64,000 nucleotides of DNA, taken from Stomorhina lunata. Lineage: Eukaryota; Arthropoda; Insecta; Diptera; Rhiniidae. Location: assembly GCA_933228675.1 (NCBI GenBank), contig OW121741.1:17054771-17118770 (forward strand), in the 5' to 3' direction. The notes under the pieces were generated by a model. That model ran no database searches and had not been told where the DNA came from. It saw nothing but the letters and a program-made list of their open reading frames with translations. Each line of letters opens with the position of its first letter. The stretch's first letter is position 1. Both the position numbers and the translations under genes were made by a program. Shown piece after piece: positions 1 to 11,439 of this stretch.

Positions 1-809
1 TTTGAGGGGTTTAGCGTAAAAAGTTCTGTTTTTAAGATTTGGTAATTATAAGAAAAAAGAAAAGTTATAAGAAGAAAGGAAGTTGTAAGAAAAAATGCAA
101 CAATATCTCCTTAACTGACAACCCATCAGACTTTGATTTGAGTTTTAGTAAATTTTGAAACTAACAAAAGTTTGGTTAGGTGGCCAGTCTAACCTGATGA
201 CTAAGTCAGAGCCACTTAGATCCTAAGATCTAATGCAAAATAGCATTTCATAGCAATTCTCTACAATTACCTTTCTTTTCTTTGAATTCAAAACAATAAA
301 AACTTCATTCTTTTTCCAATTGATTGGATATTTGAAAAATTTGAATAACTATTTGTTTGTTTTTCTTAGACAAATAATAAATCTAATAAAATTGACCCAT
401 ATAAGAAAAGAAAGCCTTTTTGACTTTTTAACATTCAATATGTATTTTAAAATAATAAGTAAAATTTATTAAAAACAATAAGTCTTCACAAATACAAACG
501 CTTGTTTTGTATAAATATTTAAAATAACTAAAAAAAATTAAAAAAAAAAAATAAAAAAAACAAATATTTTAAATATATAAATAAAATATTTTAAAAATAC
601 TTAGAACAAATAAAAAAATTTATATGTAAATGTTGAAGACATAAAGGCCCCTTATGTGGAATGTATATTTACCTGGTTCTAGTTCTCGATATTCGCCCAA
701 ACATCTATACCTTCTACTCTAACAATTTTCTTGCTTTAGAAATCCTGGGCACACATTCAATATACATCAAACTTGTTACAATCCTTCTAACAAAAGACAG
801 TGGCGCATT
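1..809. other. Left-edge AT-rich stretch without a gene
   Basis: No supportable coding region, RNA gene or clear repeat is visible. Poly-A and AT-rich tracts are concentrated around 525-620. Confidence 0.5.
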
Positions 810-1130
810 TGAGGTTTTTTTACAAAAGTCTTAAATAAATTTCTAAATTGTGAACATTTTTTAACTTCACTTAAAAATAAATAAAATTTCCTTTCCATTG
901 ATATATAACATGTCTACAGTTTCTTGTTTTGATAGAATAATATAGATAATATAATGTCATATTTTGTTACTCGTAAATTCTACATCATAAAATTATACAC
1001 GAACATTTTTCCATAAGACAAGCTAGACATGTTATACATCAATGAAAAGGGAATTTGATATACTTTTAAGTGAATTTAAAATTTTTTCATAATTTAGAAA
1101 TTTTTTTTATGACTTTTGTCAAAAAAAGTT
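810..1130. repeat. Foldback element with about 100-bp inverted arms
   Basis: The left arm (about 810-917, including CATTGATATATAACATGTCT) is the imperfect inverse of the right arm (about 1020-1130, including AGACATGTTATACATCAATG). About 100 bp separate them. No reading frame. This suits a non-autonomous foldback or MITE-like element. Confidence 0.65.
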
Positions 1131-1139
1131 CAAAAACAA

Positions 1140-2830
1140 TAAATTTATATAATTTTTAAATAACTTTGTAATTTTTTACAAATATCTCTAAAACTAGATA
1201 AGATATTAGAACCCATTTTTGACACAATATACTTTAATATATTTGACATTCAGAAATACAAATTTCAGAACGAGTTCTGAAATCTTAGTTAACATTTTTG
1301 AATACAGAAAAGTACACTTTTTTGTAATAAATTTTTATAATTTTTTAATATTACTTTCGGAAAAATCTCTAAAACTAAACAAGTATTAGGATAATTTTTG
1401 AATTTAAGATAGACCAATATATAAGAAATTCTGAAATATAAATTTCAGAACGAGTTCTGAATTTTTATTTAACATTTTTGAATACAGAAGATTATACTTT
1501 TTTGGAATAAATTTATGTCATTTTAAAAGTTTTTTTTTTTGTAATTTTTCGCAAAAATCTCTAAAACTAAACAAGCCATTAGGATCATTTTTGAATTTAG
1601 GATAGACCAGTATATAAGAAATTCTGAAATGGAATATAATTTTATTAGACATTTTTAAGTACAGGAGATTACACTTTTTTGTAATAAATTTTAATAATTT
1701 TTTATTATTACTTTGTAATTTTTCGAAAAAATCTTTAAAACTAAACAAGGTTTTACAACCAATTTGGGACTCAAGATAGCCCAATATATAAGAAGTTCAG
1801 AAACATAAATTTCAGAACGAATTCTGAAATTTTATTAAACATTTTTGAATACAGAAGAGTACACTTTTTTGGAATAAATTTATGTAATTTAAACATTTTT
1901 TTTAATTTTTCGCCAAAATCTTTAAAACTAAACAAGGTATTTGGATCATTTTTAATCTCAAAGTAGACCAATATATTAAAAATTCAGATATATAAATTTT
2001 AGAACGAGTTCTGAAATTTTATTTAACATTTTTACATATAGAAGACTACACTTTTTTGTAATAATTTTTTTTTTTTTATAATTTTTTATTATTACTTTGT
2101 AATTTTTCGCAAAAATCTCTAAAATTAAACAAGGTTTTACAACCAATTTGGGACTCAAGATAGCCCAATATATAAGAAGTTCAGAAACATAAATCTCAGA
2201 ACGAATTCTGAAATTTAATTAAACATTTTCCAATACAGAAAAGTATTTTTTTTTGTAATAAATTTTTATAATTTCTTAGTATTACTTTATACTAAGAAAA
2301 ATAATCTCTAAAACTAAACAAGGTATTAGAACCATTTTTGAGCTCAAGATAGACTAATATAAAGGAAATTTAGAAATATTAATTTTAGAACTAGTTCTGA
2401 AATTTTATTAAACATTTTTGAATACAGAAGAGTCCACTTATTCGAAATAAATTTATGTAATTTGAAATTTTTTTTTGTAATTTTTCGCCAAAATCTCTAA
2501 AACTAAACAAGGTATTAGAACCATTTTTAATCTTAAGGAAGACCAATATATCATAAATTCAAAAATATAAATTTCAGAACAAGTTCTGAAATTTTGTTTA
2601 ACATTTTCAAAAACAGAAGGGCACACTTTTTGGTTATAAATTTATGCACTTTTTTAACTTTACTTTGTAACTTTTCGGAAAAATCTCTAAAGCTAAACAA
2701 GATACTAGAGCCATTTTTAGACACACTTTAGACCAATATATAAGAAATTCAGAAACAAAATTTCAGAACTGGTTGTGGAGTTTTTACTAATAATTTTGAA
2801 TACAGAAAATTTGAGCTTTTGAAGAAAAAC
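1140..2830. repeat. Roughly 188-bp tandem repeat, about nine diverged units
   Basis: Each unit carries the near-palindrome TTCAGAACGAGTTCTGAA, then ACATTTTTGAATACAGAAG, TACACTTTTTTGTAATAAAT, AAATCTCTAAAACTAAACAA and a GACCAATATATAAGAAATTC block. The palindrome recurs near 1265, 1447, 1815, 2002, 2198, 2385, 2576 and 2766 (one unit near 1630 has lost it), so the spacing is about 182-192 bp. Open frames across it merely reflect the repeat. It resembles diverged satellite DNA. Confidence 0.85.
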
Positions 2831-4197
2831 CAACCATATGTCGTTATATATGGCCGGGCCTTATTCGATTTTTGCTCAGACCTTTAGAACATTATTATTA
2901 ATAAAACTAAATAAGAAAAGTTTTGAAATTCATAGTAAAATTTTAAAAAACCTCAAGTTTTGCCTAAAAATTTTAAATTTTCGACTAAAAAAATGTATAA
3001 GCCAAAAAACGTTAGAAGACAAAAACGAAAAAAAAAATGTTTGTACTCAAATATCTCTTAAACTATAAGAGATAAGGCAGTACGATAGAATAGTTTTTTT
3101 TAGTTTTGTTTAAAAAGTTTTCGGATATGTAAAAGTCTTTCAAATCAGACCAAATTGGCGAAAGTTATACGGCTCCAAAAGTTTTATATATACGAGGTGG
3201 GCAACTTTGGTCCACTGTAAAGCCCACTGTTGTACCGGTAGAAATGTCCTTAAATATTGCTTTAAAACCTTACTTTTCTCCAACTGATCTTCTAAGTTCT
3301 GTCAAAATCCGTCTAGTAGTTTAGAAATTGCTGAGTTATTACAAAAAAAAACCTCATACACACCACTGTGCAATATCAATATTTATGCCTGTATACAAAC
3401 AAACACGTTCTTGTTCTTTCATTGTATTACTCGTTTTTGTATTAAACACTCGAGTTTTGTTATATTTTTTAAGATAGTTTTTGTTATTATTATTGTTACT
3501 ATTATTTTTATTGTTATAAACAACTAGAAGTCATTGTATATCTAGTTGTTCTTTTCGGTCCCTACACCATTTTAACTGAAAGGCTATATTGGGTTACAGG
3601 TTGCAATATAAAAGATAACTTAAAAATGTAGGCATTTGCTTTAGTAAAATGACAAAATGACAAAATCTAACCACAACTTCGGGAACTTCTTATATGACTG
3701 AAATTTTGCATTACAGATGTTGGTCGTAAGAATCTAGCTCCTATATTATAGCAGCTAAGGAAAATGACATAAATATAGATAATTTTCGAAAAAGCTTATC
3801 GATTTAGGAAAAAGTTGTCACTTTTTGTTTACATTTGGCCTCTGAAGGGTATCAAACATTCGGTTTTTATCGTCATCAGCACTTTTTCATTTGTTCTGAT
3901 TGTATGTGTGTGTGTATAAATGTAAGTTTTCTATGTTAACTATTTTATAGTATTTTATTTGATATTCTCAATTATTGTTTGGATTTCTTGCACTCCTGAA
4001 CTCTTTGTTAACATTGTCATTTTATTAGCATAAGCACAAGGGGGTAAAATGAGTAAAAACAAGATTAAAAGAATTGAAAATACATATACCAAAAATTATT
4101 CAAAAAATAATTTTTTAAATTATTAAAAAACTAGCGAAGTAGCGGGTTGACTACTTCGTTAGCATTGCAATTTGAATTGACGAAGTTACAGTTAAAG
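2831..4197. other. Intergenic stretch without a gene
   Basis: No supportable gene. It contains an interrupted ATT/GTT microsatellite (about 3479-3520) and a 12-bp-stem hairpin at 4129-4162 (CTAGCGAAGTAG with CTACTTCGTTAG). A block at 4045-4110 (AACAAGATTAAAAGAATTGA) recurs in variant form at 28924-28975, upstream of the zinc-finger gene. Confidence 0.5.
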
Positions 4198-5420
4198 GGT
4201 GGTTAAATTGTAAGGGCCGATATTGAATGTGAACCACACCTAAACGCCAAGTTTTTTTTCCAAATTTTATTTGACATTTCTCTATTTCAGACTTACTTAA
4301 TTTCAACCATGGAGAGATACACAATCCAACAACCTGTTATGAAAATGGGTGTTCAAATCAAAATGCATATCGTGCATTGGTCAATTTGATCATCCAAATG
4401 TGCGTACAATCGCAAAAATCGTGTAAAAATTCGAGCAAACCGTGTCTGTAGAAGATGTGAGAACACCAGTGAATGCTCGTACAGCTCGTACTGCAAAAAA
4501 TATTGCTGCTGTTCGCGATAGTGTGGCTGAAGAGCCGTCCACCTCAACACGTCGTCGTGCCCAACAATTGCACCTCTCACGCTCGTCGTTGATGAACATT
4601 ATGCATAAAGACTTGCATTTACATGCTTTCAAGGTGCAATTGGCTCAAGAACTAAAGCCTCTTGACCATTCCAAACGTCGTGAATGGGCAGAATGGTGGC
4701 AAGAAATGGCAATAGTGGATGATCCATTTTCGAAGAAAATCATCTTTAGTGATGAGGCACATTTTCACCTGAGTGGATTCGTCAATAAACAGAATTGCCG
4801 CATTTGGGCGAATGAGAATCCAAGAGTGATTATCGAAAAACCAATGCACCCACAAAGAGTGACTGTTTAGTGCGGTTTATGGGCAGGCGGCATCATCGGG
4901 CCGCATTTTTTCCAGTTACTGTGAATGGTATTCGCTATCGTGAGATGATAATGAACTTTTTATGGCCCGAATTGGAAGATATGGATGCGGACGATATGTG
5001 GTTTCAGCAGGTCAGTGCCACTTGCCACACAGCTAACAAAACAATGGCTCTTTTGCGCAACAAATTCAATGGCCGTGTTATCTCACTTAATGGCGATGTC
5101 AATTGGCCGCCAAGATCATGTGATTTGACACCGTTGGACTTTTCTCTTTGGGGTTATTTGAAAGAAAAGGTGTATGTCGATAAGCCAGATAATTCGACAC
5201 ATTAACGGCATAGAACCTCCATTATGCCTCAGGGTCATCAAAAATTTGGACCATCGGATGGAGGTGCGTGGCCGTGGTCGCGGCGCCTGTTTGGCCGATA
5301 TTTTGTTCCACACATAATTGAGTAATACCAATATATTATAATAAAATAAAATTATAATAATTTCCTAAATAGTTTGTGTTTTATTCAAAATTAACATCGG
5401 CCCTTGAAATTTAACCACCC
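4198..5420 (+). mobile_element. Mariner-like (rosa-type) transposon, inactive, with both terminal repeats
   Basis: A DNA transposon of the IS630-Tc1-mariner superfamily. Inverted ends beginning GGGTGGTTAAATT and sharing AAGGGCCGAT lie at 4198-4231 and 5387-5420. The transposase is broken. A start at 4311 runs into a stop at about 4388; the helix-turn-helix and first catalytic part are readable at 4442-4867 (FSDEAHFHLSG), ending in TAG where the sister copy has TGG. A 19-bp deletion near 4914 shifts the frame, and the second catalytic Asp is changed (QQVSATCH against QQDGATCH). The last part is readable to about 5200. In the sister copy 41 residues separate the second Asp from the Asp of LTPLD, which fits the DD41D rosa group. 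A TA target duplication is possible just inside the GGGTGGT ends. Confidence 0.9.
4442..5205 (+). pseudogene. Broken mariner transposase
   Basis: Two reading frames (4442-4870 and 4870-5205) carry the degraded transposase. The first has the RRAQQLHLSRSSL helix-turn-helix, the KVQLAQELKPLDHSKRR block and the first catalytic Asp. The second has WPELEDMDADDMWFQQ and SCDLTPLDFSLWGY. Defects: an early stop, TGG to TAG at 4868-4870, a 19-bp deletion, and loss of the middle catalytic Asp. It cannot make active transposase. Confidence 0.88.
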
Positions 5421-7390
5421 GATATCTTCTGTTATCCTTGACTCCCAGTGGAGCATAGGGCCTCAACCACCCGATACAAAGCTACAAAATCTACTAAAAA
5501 TAATTTGTACCCTTGACTCCATTTACTTTTATTCTGTTTGGTATAGGAGGTATAATATTACAGATTTTTTACCCCTAATTTGAAAAAGTACCAATCGACC
5601 AGACTATAAATTATATTTCTGGCTTAGACCTATTGAGCCAGAAGATATACAAAGTTTAAAAACAAAAAAATCCACCCTTGAATACTATCCCGTTTTTACC
5701 CTTTTAGCAGAATTGACCGTAAAATTACCAAACACATATTTCAATTGTGATGTTAACTGAGTCTCTAACTTTATTATTTCAAAATATACGTATGGGTTAA
5801 AAAAGTACCAAAATATGGTTTTAACCCTTTTTCACCCTTATTAGTGTCATTTCCGAAAAGTGCCAAAAACGTATATCCTTATTTTTCTAGCCAATTCAAA
5901 TCCAATTTCAACTTTGTTTCTATCGATGTTGGTTTCGGAGATATGATGTTACTATTTTTCCCTTTTCTACCCTGTTTTACCCCTTAGGCGGCCGAATTTC
6001 AAAAAAGTACCGAAAATGTCTCCCTTAACTTTTAGTGCTAATATCAGACCGATATAGTCATTGTTTCTACTACTTTTGGTTTAGAAGATATTACGAAACC
6101 GACTTTTCCTCTTTTTACACCCAAAATTCAAAGGAAGTACCACACACGTGGGTTATATTTCTTCGACCTATTTGTAAATTATACTTCTGGCTTCCGTGGC
6201 TTAAAGGGTATTCATAGTTAAAAAAACCCACCCTTGAAAATTTTCCCGTTTTTACCCTTTAAATGGGGTACAATTTATCGTAAAAGTACCAAATGCGTAT
6301 TTTATGTTTCGCTAGTACTTATCAACTTTGATGTACACTGAGTCTCTATGTTTATTATTTCAAAAGATACGTATGGGTTAAAAAAAAGTAACAAAATATA
6401 GTTTTTACCCTGTTATACTCTTATGAGTGCCATTTCCAAAAAAGTACTAAACAAGTGTCCCCTTATTATGAGTGCCATTTCCAAAAAAGTACCAAACAAG
6501 TGTCCCCTTATTGGATCAGCTGATCCAAATCTTATTTGAATTTTGTTTCTATTAATGTTTTTAAAAAAAAATTTCTTGAAATAAATGAATTTAAAAAAAA
6601 TAAAAAAAAAGATATTTATGTTACTAATTTCTCCGTTTTACCCCCAAGGCGGCCGAATTTCAAAAAAGTACCGAATACGTGTCCCTTAATTTTAAGTGCG
6701 AATCTTAAACCAATTTAATTTTCGCCTCTATTGCTTTTGGTTAAGGAGATATAATTTTACCGATTTTTCTTTTTTTTAACCCTCTTAATTGAAAAAAGTA
6801 CCAAATACGTATTTGATATTTTGTACTTGATAATCGACTTCCCTATAAATTTTATTGCTAGCTTAATTGGTTCAAGTGAAATACAAAGAAAAAGAAAAAT
6901 GAACCTACCCTAAATTTCTTTCCCCGTTTTTACCCCTTTTTGCCTCCAAATCAAAAAAGTACCAAACACGTATCCAATATTTTTTTCTTGTTTACCGTCT
7001 TATTTTTGAATTTTGTTTTGTGTGTTGATTGGTTCAAAGGATACACATGGGTAAAAAAAAGTACAAAATAAAAGTAACATTTTATTTGTACCCTTTTTAC
7101 CCCCTATTTGTATCATCTGCTGAAAAGTACCAAACACGTATCTACTTATTTTTATAGCTTATCCCAACACAATTTCAATTTTGGTCCTATGACTTATACT
7201 TCCGGAGATTTACGGATTACTAAATTTTCCCTTTTATACCCCCTTAGCGGCCTAATTTCAAAAACTCCCTTCTTATTGGATCTATACTTCGAAAAAAATA
7301 CCTGCTTTCAAAATTTCAGCTACCTAGCTTTAGCCGTTTGGGCTGGGCGATGATGAGTCAGTCAGTCAAGTTAGAGTTTTATATATATAG
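5421..7390. repeat. Degenerate long-period repeat with GTACCAAACACGTAT and TTTTACCC motifs
   Basis: GGCGGCCGAATTTCAAAAAA followed by GTACCGAA occurs near 5990 and 6651, and a third diverged form near 7247, giving a period of about 600-660 bp. Between them AAAGTACCAAA-CACGTAT blocks and TTTACCCCTT runs recur at shorter intervals. A short local duplication (TTATGAGTGCCATTTCCAAA) lies at 6421-6510. No coding frame of substance. Confidence 0.7.
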
Positions 7391-8198
7391 ATATGAGGTT
7401 CCCTAATAGTAAAACGATTCACTTAAACTAAATGTTTTGGCGAACATTTGGATAAGTTTAGATATGAAATTTTTTTAAACTTTTTGCAAAAAAAAAAATT
7501 ATTTTGAAAATCCCTAAAGTATGTTACACAATATTTGCTTAACAGTCTGAGTTTTTGATCGATATCGAATACGTTGAAATGTCCTTTGATCCATTTAACA
7601 CTACAACATCCCAGAAGAGGAATTCATAAGTAATTCCAAAACATATAGAATTTTTAAAATTTTATATATATATTTCTTTTGTTTAATTTCTATATTTTTC
7701 CATATATACTCGTATATAAATAAATATAAAAATAAATCCATCAAGTGAAATGTGAAACTTTGCAGCTGCTACTTGTAACTGATTATTTACTATTTCTTTA
7801 CATTTTTTTTCTCTATAAATTGCATATCAAATTAGAAATTGTTTTAGTTTTAACCACAGACATTTTACCCCCCATTTTTACAATTTTTCTAAATTATTAT
7901 AAATTTACTTGTAAACCATAGAAAAGGATACAAATCGATACAAAATATTAAAAATTCTATGGAGATATAAAAACAAAAAATAGACTAAAGTACAAAATTG
8001 CATGTTACTTTTAATGTAAAATTTTAACTTTACATTGAGAACTGGGTTGTTTAATATAATATCAGAAAGAAAGGGACGAAATGCATTTAAGGGGAGCTTT
8101 GAGTACGGTAGTGTGTAATACAATATTTGAAGTAATGGTATATGTTAACCTGTCATGATATGATAGCTATTAGTCTTGAGTTTTTCGAGCCATAACCG
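7391..8198. other. AT-rich stretch with a single inverted-repeat arm
   Basis: The part at about 7400-7590 is one arm of the dispersed family that includes AAACTAAATGTTTTG, TATGTTACACAATATTTGCT and GATCGATATCGAAT. The remainder shows no gene. Confidence 0.55.
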
Positions 8199-10813
8199 CC
8201 AAAAGGGCTTAAGCGACATGATAAACGATTTTCATTTTATTATTCAAATTTATTATTCATGATCATCTGCATCATCTCACAAAATATCAGGGCAGTAGAA
8301 TTTACCGTTATGATTTCACAGCAAAAACAATAAAGACTTAAGTACAATTCACTGCCCAAAGATATTTAAAAAAATGCTTCTAATGTAAATTTCAGTTTTT
8401 GGCGCTTGAGTCTTTTTGGCGGTTAGGGCTCGTTTTGTTAAGTTTTTGGAATGAAGTAAATGTTTTTTATTATTGATTTTTATATTGGTGTCCTTTTATT
8501 GTTAAGGCTACAATTTTTTAATCAATATTTCAAATCAATTCTTTTTGAGAAATATACTTTAAATTATTTAAAATAATTGGGTTTGGAAATAAACAAAAGC
8601 TATAATTGTTAAAAAAAATTCAATTACAACAAAAAGTTTTCTATAGAAATAAAATAGAAAAAAAATTTTATAAAATTGTTTTTATTCCAATAAAATTTCT
8701 ATAGAAAAATTTTTTTTTTTCTTTAGAAAAATTCTTGTAACGAACAATTTTTTGTAGAAAAATTTTCAATTTTTTATGACGAAAAATTTTCTATAGAAAC
8801 ATTTTTATATAAAAAATTTTCAAAAGAAAAATTGAAAAATTGTTATAACGAAAAATTTTCTATAGAAAAATTTTTATATCGAAAAATTTTCTGAAGAAAA
8901 ATTTTTATAACAAAAGATTTTCTAAAGAAAAATTTTTATAATGAAAAAAATTCTATAACAAAATTTTTATAACGAAAAATTTTCTATTGAAAAATTTTTA
9001 TAACAAAATTTTTTCTAGAGAACAATTTTTACAACCATAAATTTATTTATAGAAAAATTTAAATATCGAAAAATTTTGTTTAGAAATATTTAAATAAAGA
9101 AAACTTTTCTATAGAAACATTTTTATAACGAAAACTTTTCTATAGAAACATTTTTATAACGAAAAATTATCTATAGAAACATTTTTATAACGAAAAATTT
9201 TCTATAGAAAAATTTTTATAACGAAAAATTTTCTATAGAAAAATTTTTATAACGAAAAATTTTCTATAGAAAAATTTTTATAACGAAAAATTTTCTATAG
9301 AAAAATTTTTATAACGAAAAATTTTCTATAGAAAAATTTTTATAACGAAAAATTTTCTATAGAAAAATTTTTATAACGAAAAATTTTCTATAGAAAAATT
9401 TTCATAACGAAAAATTTTCTATAGAAAATTTTTTATAACGAAAAATTTTCTATAGAAAAATTATTATAACGAAAAATTTTCTATAGAAAAATTATTATAA
9501 CAAAAAATTTTCTATAGAAAGCCCAAAAGGGCTTAAGCGACATGATAAACGATTTTCATTTTATTATTCAAATTTATTATTCATGATCATCTGCATCATC
9601 TCACAAAATATCAGGGCAGTAGAATTTACCGTTATGATTTCACAGCAAAAACAATAAAGACTTAAGTACAATCCACTGCCCAAAGATATTTAAAAAAATG
9701 CTTCTAATGTAAATTTCAGTTTTTGGCGCTTGAGTCTTTTTGGCGGTTAGGGCTCGTTTTGTTAAGTTTTTGGAATGAAGTAAATGTTTTTTATTATTGA
9801 TTTTTATATTGGTGTCCTTTTATTGTTAAGGCTACAATTTTTTAATCAATATTTCAAATCAATTCTTTTTGAGAAATATACTTTAAATTATTTAAAATAA
9901 TTGGGTTTGGAAATAAACAAAAGCTATAATTGTTAAAAAAAATTCAATTACAACAAAAAGTTTTCTATAGAAATAAAATAGAAAAAAAATTTTATAAAAT
10001 TGTTTTTATTCCAATAAAATTTCTATAGAAAAATTTTTTTTTTTCTTTAGAAAAATTCTTGTAACGAACAATTTTTTGTAGAAAAATTTTCAATTTTTTA
10101 TGACGAAAAATTTTCTATAGAAACATTTTTATATAAAAAATTTTCAAAAGAAAAATTGAAAAATTGTTATAACGAAAAATTTTCTATAGAAAAATTTTTA
10201 TATCGAAAAATTTTCTGAAGAAAAATTTTTATAACAAAAGATTTTCTAAAGAAAAATTTTTATAATGAAAAAAATTCTATAACAAAATTTTTATAACGAA
10301 AAATTTTCTATTGAAAAATTTTTATAACAAAATTTTTTCTAGAGAACAATTTTTACAACCATAAATTTATTTATAGAAAAATTTAAATATCGAAAAATTT
10401 TGTTTAGAAATATTTAAATAAAGAAAACTTTTCTATAGAAACATTTTTATAACGAAAACTTTTCTATAGAAACATTTTTATAACGAAAAATTATCTATAG
10501 AAACATTTTTATAACGAAAAATTTTCTATAGAAAAATTTTTATAACGAAAAATTTTCTATAGAAAAATTTTTATAACGAAAAATTTTCTATAGAAAAATT
10601 TTTATAACGAAAAATTTTCTATAGAAAAATTTTTATAACGAAAAATTTTCTATAGAAAAATTTTTATAACGAAAAATTTTCTATAGAAAAATTTTCATAA
10701 CGAAAAATTTTCTATAGAAAATTTTTTATAACGAAAAATTTTCTATAGAAAAATTATTATAACGAAAAATTTTCTATAGAAAAATTATTATAACAAAAAA
10801 TTTTCTATAGAAA
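8199..10813. repeat. Near-identical 1.3-kb tandem duplication
   Basis: Unit A (8199-9522) and unit B (9523-10813) share every base I checked except T to C at 8349/9673 and one 31-bp minisatellite unit present in A and absent in B (7 against 6 copies of the main motif before the CATAACG variant). The offset is 1,324 bp up to 10,511 and 1,293 bp after it. Each unit begins with unique-looking AAAAGGGCTTAAGCGACATG and ends in minisatellite. Either a very recent unequal exchange or an assembly duplication. Confidence 0.92.
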
Positions 10814-11430
10814 AATTTTTAGAACGAAAAATTTTCTATAGAAAAATTTTTATAACGAAAAATTTGCTATAGAAAAATTTTTATAACGAAAAATTTTCTA
10901 TAGAAATATTTTTATAACGAAAAATTTTCTATAGAAAAATTTTTATAACGAAAAATTTTCTAAAGAAAAATTTTTATAACGAAAAATTTTGTGTAGAAAT
11001 ATTTTTATAACGAAAAATTTTTTATAGAAAAATTTTTATAGCGAAAAATTTTCTATAGAAAAATTTTTATAACGAAATATTTTGTATAGAAAAATTTTTA
11101 TAACGAAAAATTTTCTATAGAAAAATTTTTATAACGAAAAATTGTCTATAGAAAAATATTTAAAACGGAAAATATGTGTAACGAAAAGTTTTCTATAGAA
11201 AAATTTTCACAACGAAAAATTTTCTAAAGAAAAGGTTTTACAACGAAAAATTGTATAACAAAAAATTATCTATAGGAAAATTTTTATATCTATAAATTGT
11301 CTATAGGAAAATTTTTATAACTAAAACTTTTCTATAGAAAAGTTTTTATAAAAAAATTTTCTGCAGAAAAATGTTTATAACAAAAAATTTTCTATAGAAA
11401 AAATTTTTCAATTGAAAAGTTTTCTATAGA
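8630..11430. repeat. 31-bp minisatellite with TTTTCTATAGAAAA palindrome, forward orientation
   Basis: The core unit is ATAACGAAAAATTTTCTATA followed by GAAAAATTTTT, 31 bp, highly regular at 9180-9480 and 10510-11150 and more diverged at the edges. The centre TTTTCTATAGAAAA is a perfect 14-bp palindrome. No coding meaning. Confidence 0.92.
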
Positions 11431-11439
11431 AAATCTTTC

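Noticed and set aside
181..230. CTGATGA near position 194 as another hammerhead
   Set aside because: No GAAA core or pairing stems follow at suitable distance; likewise the CTGATGAAAC at 19.9 kb has no stem II.
4129..4162. CTAGCGAAGTAG hairpin as a transcription terminator
   Set aside because: Hairpin terminators are not expected in fly nuclear genes, and no gene ends here.
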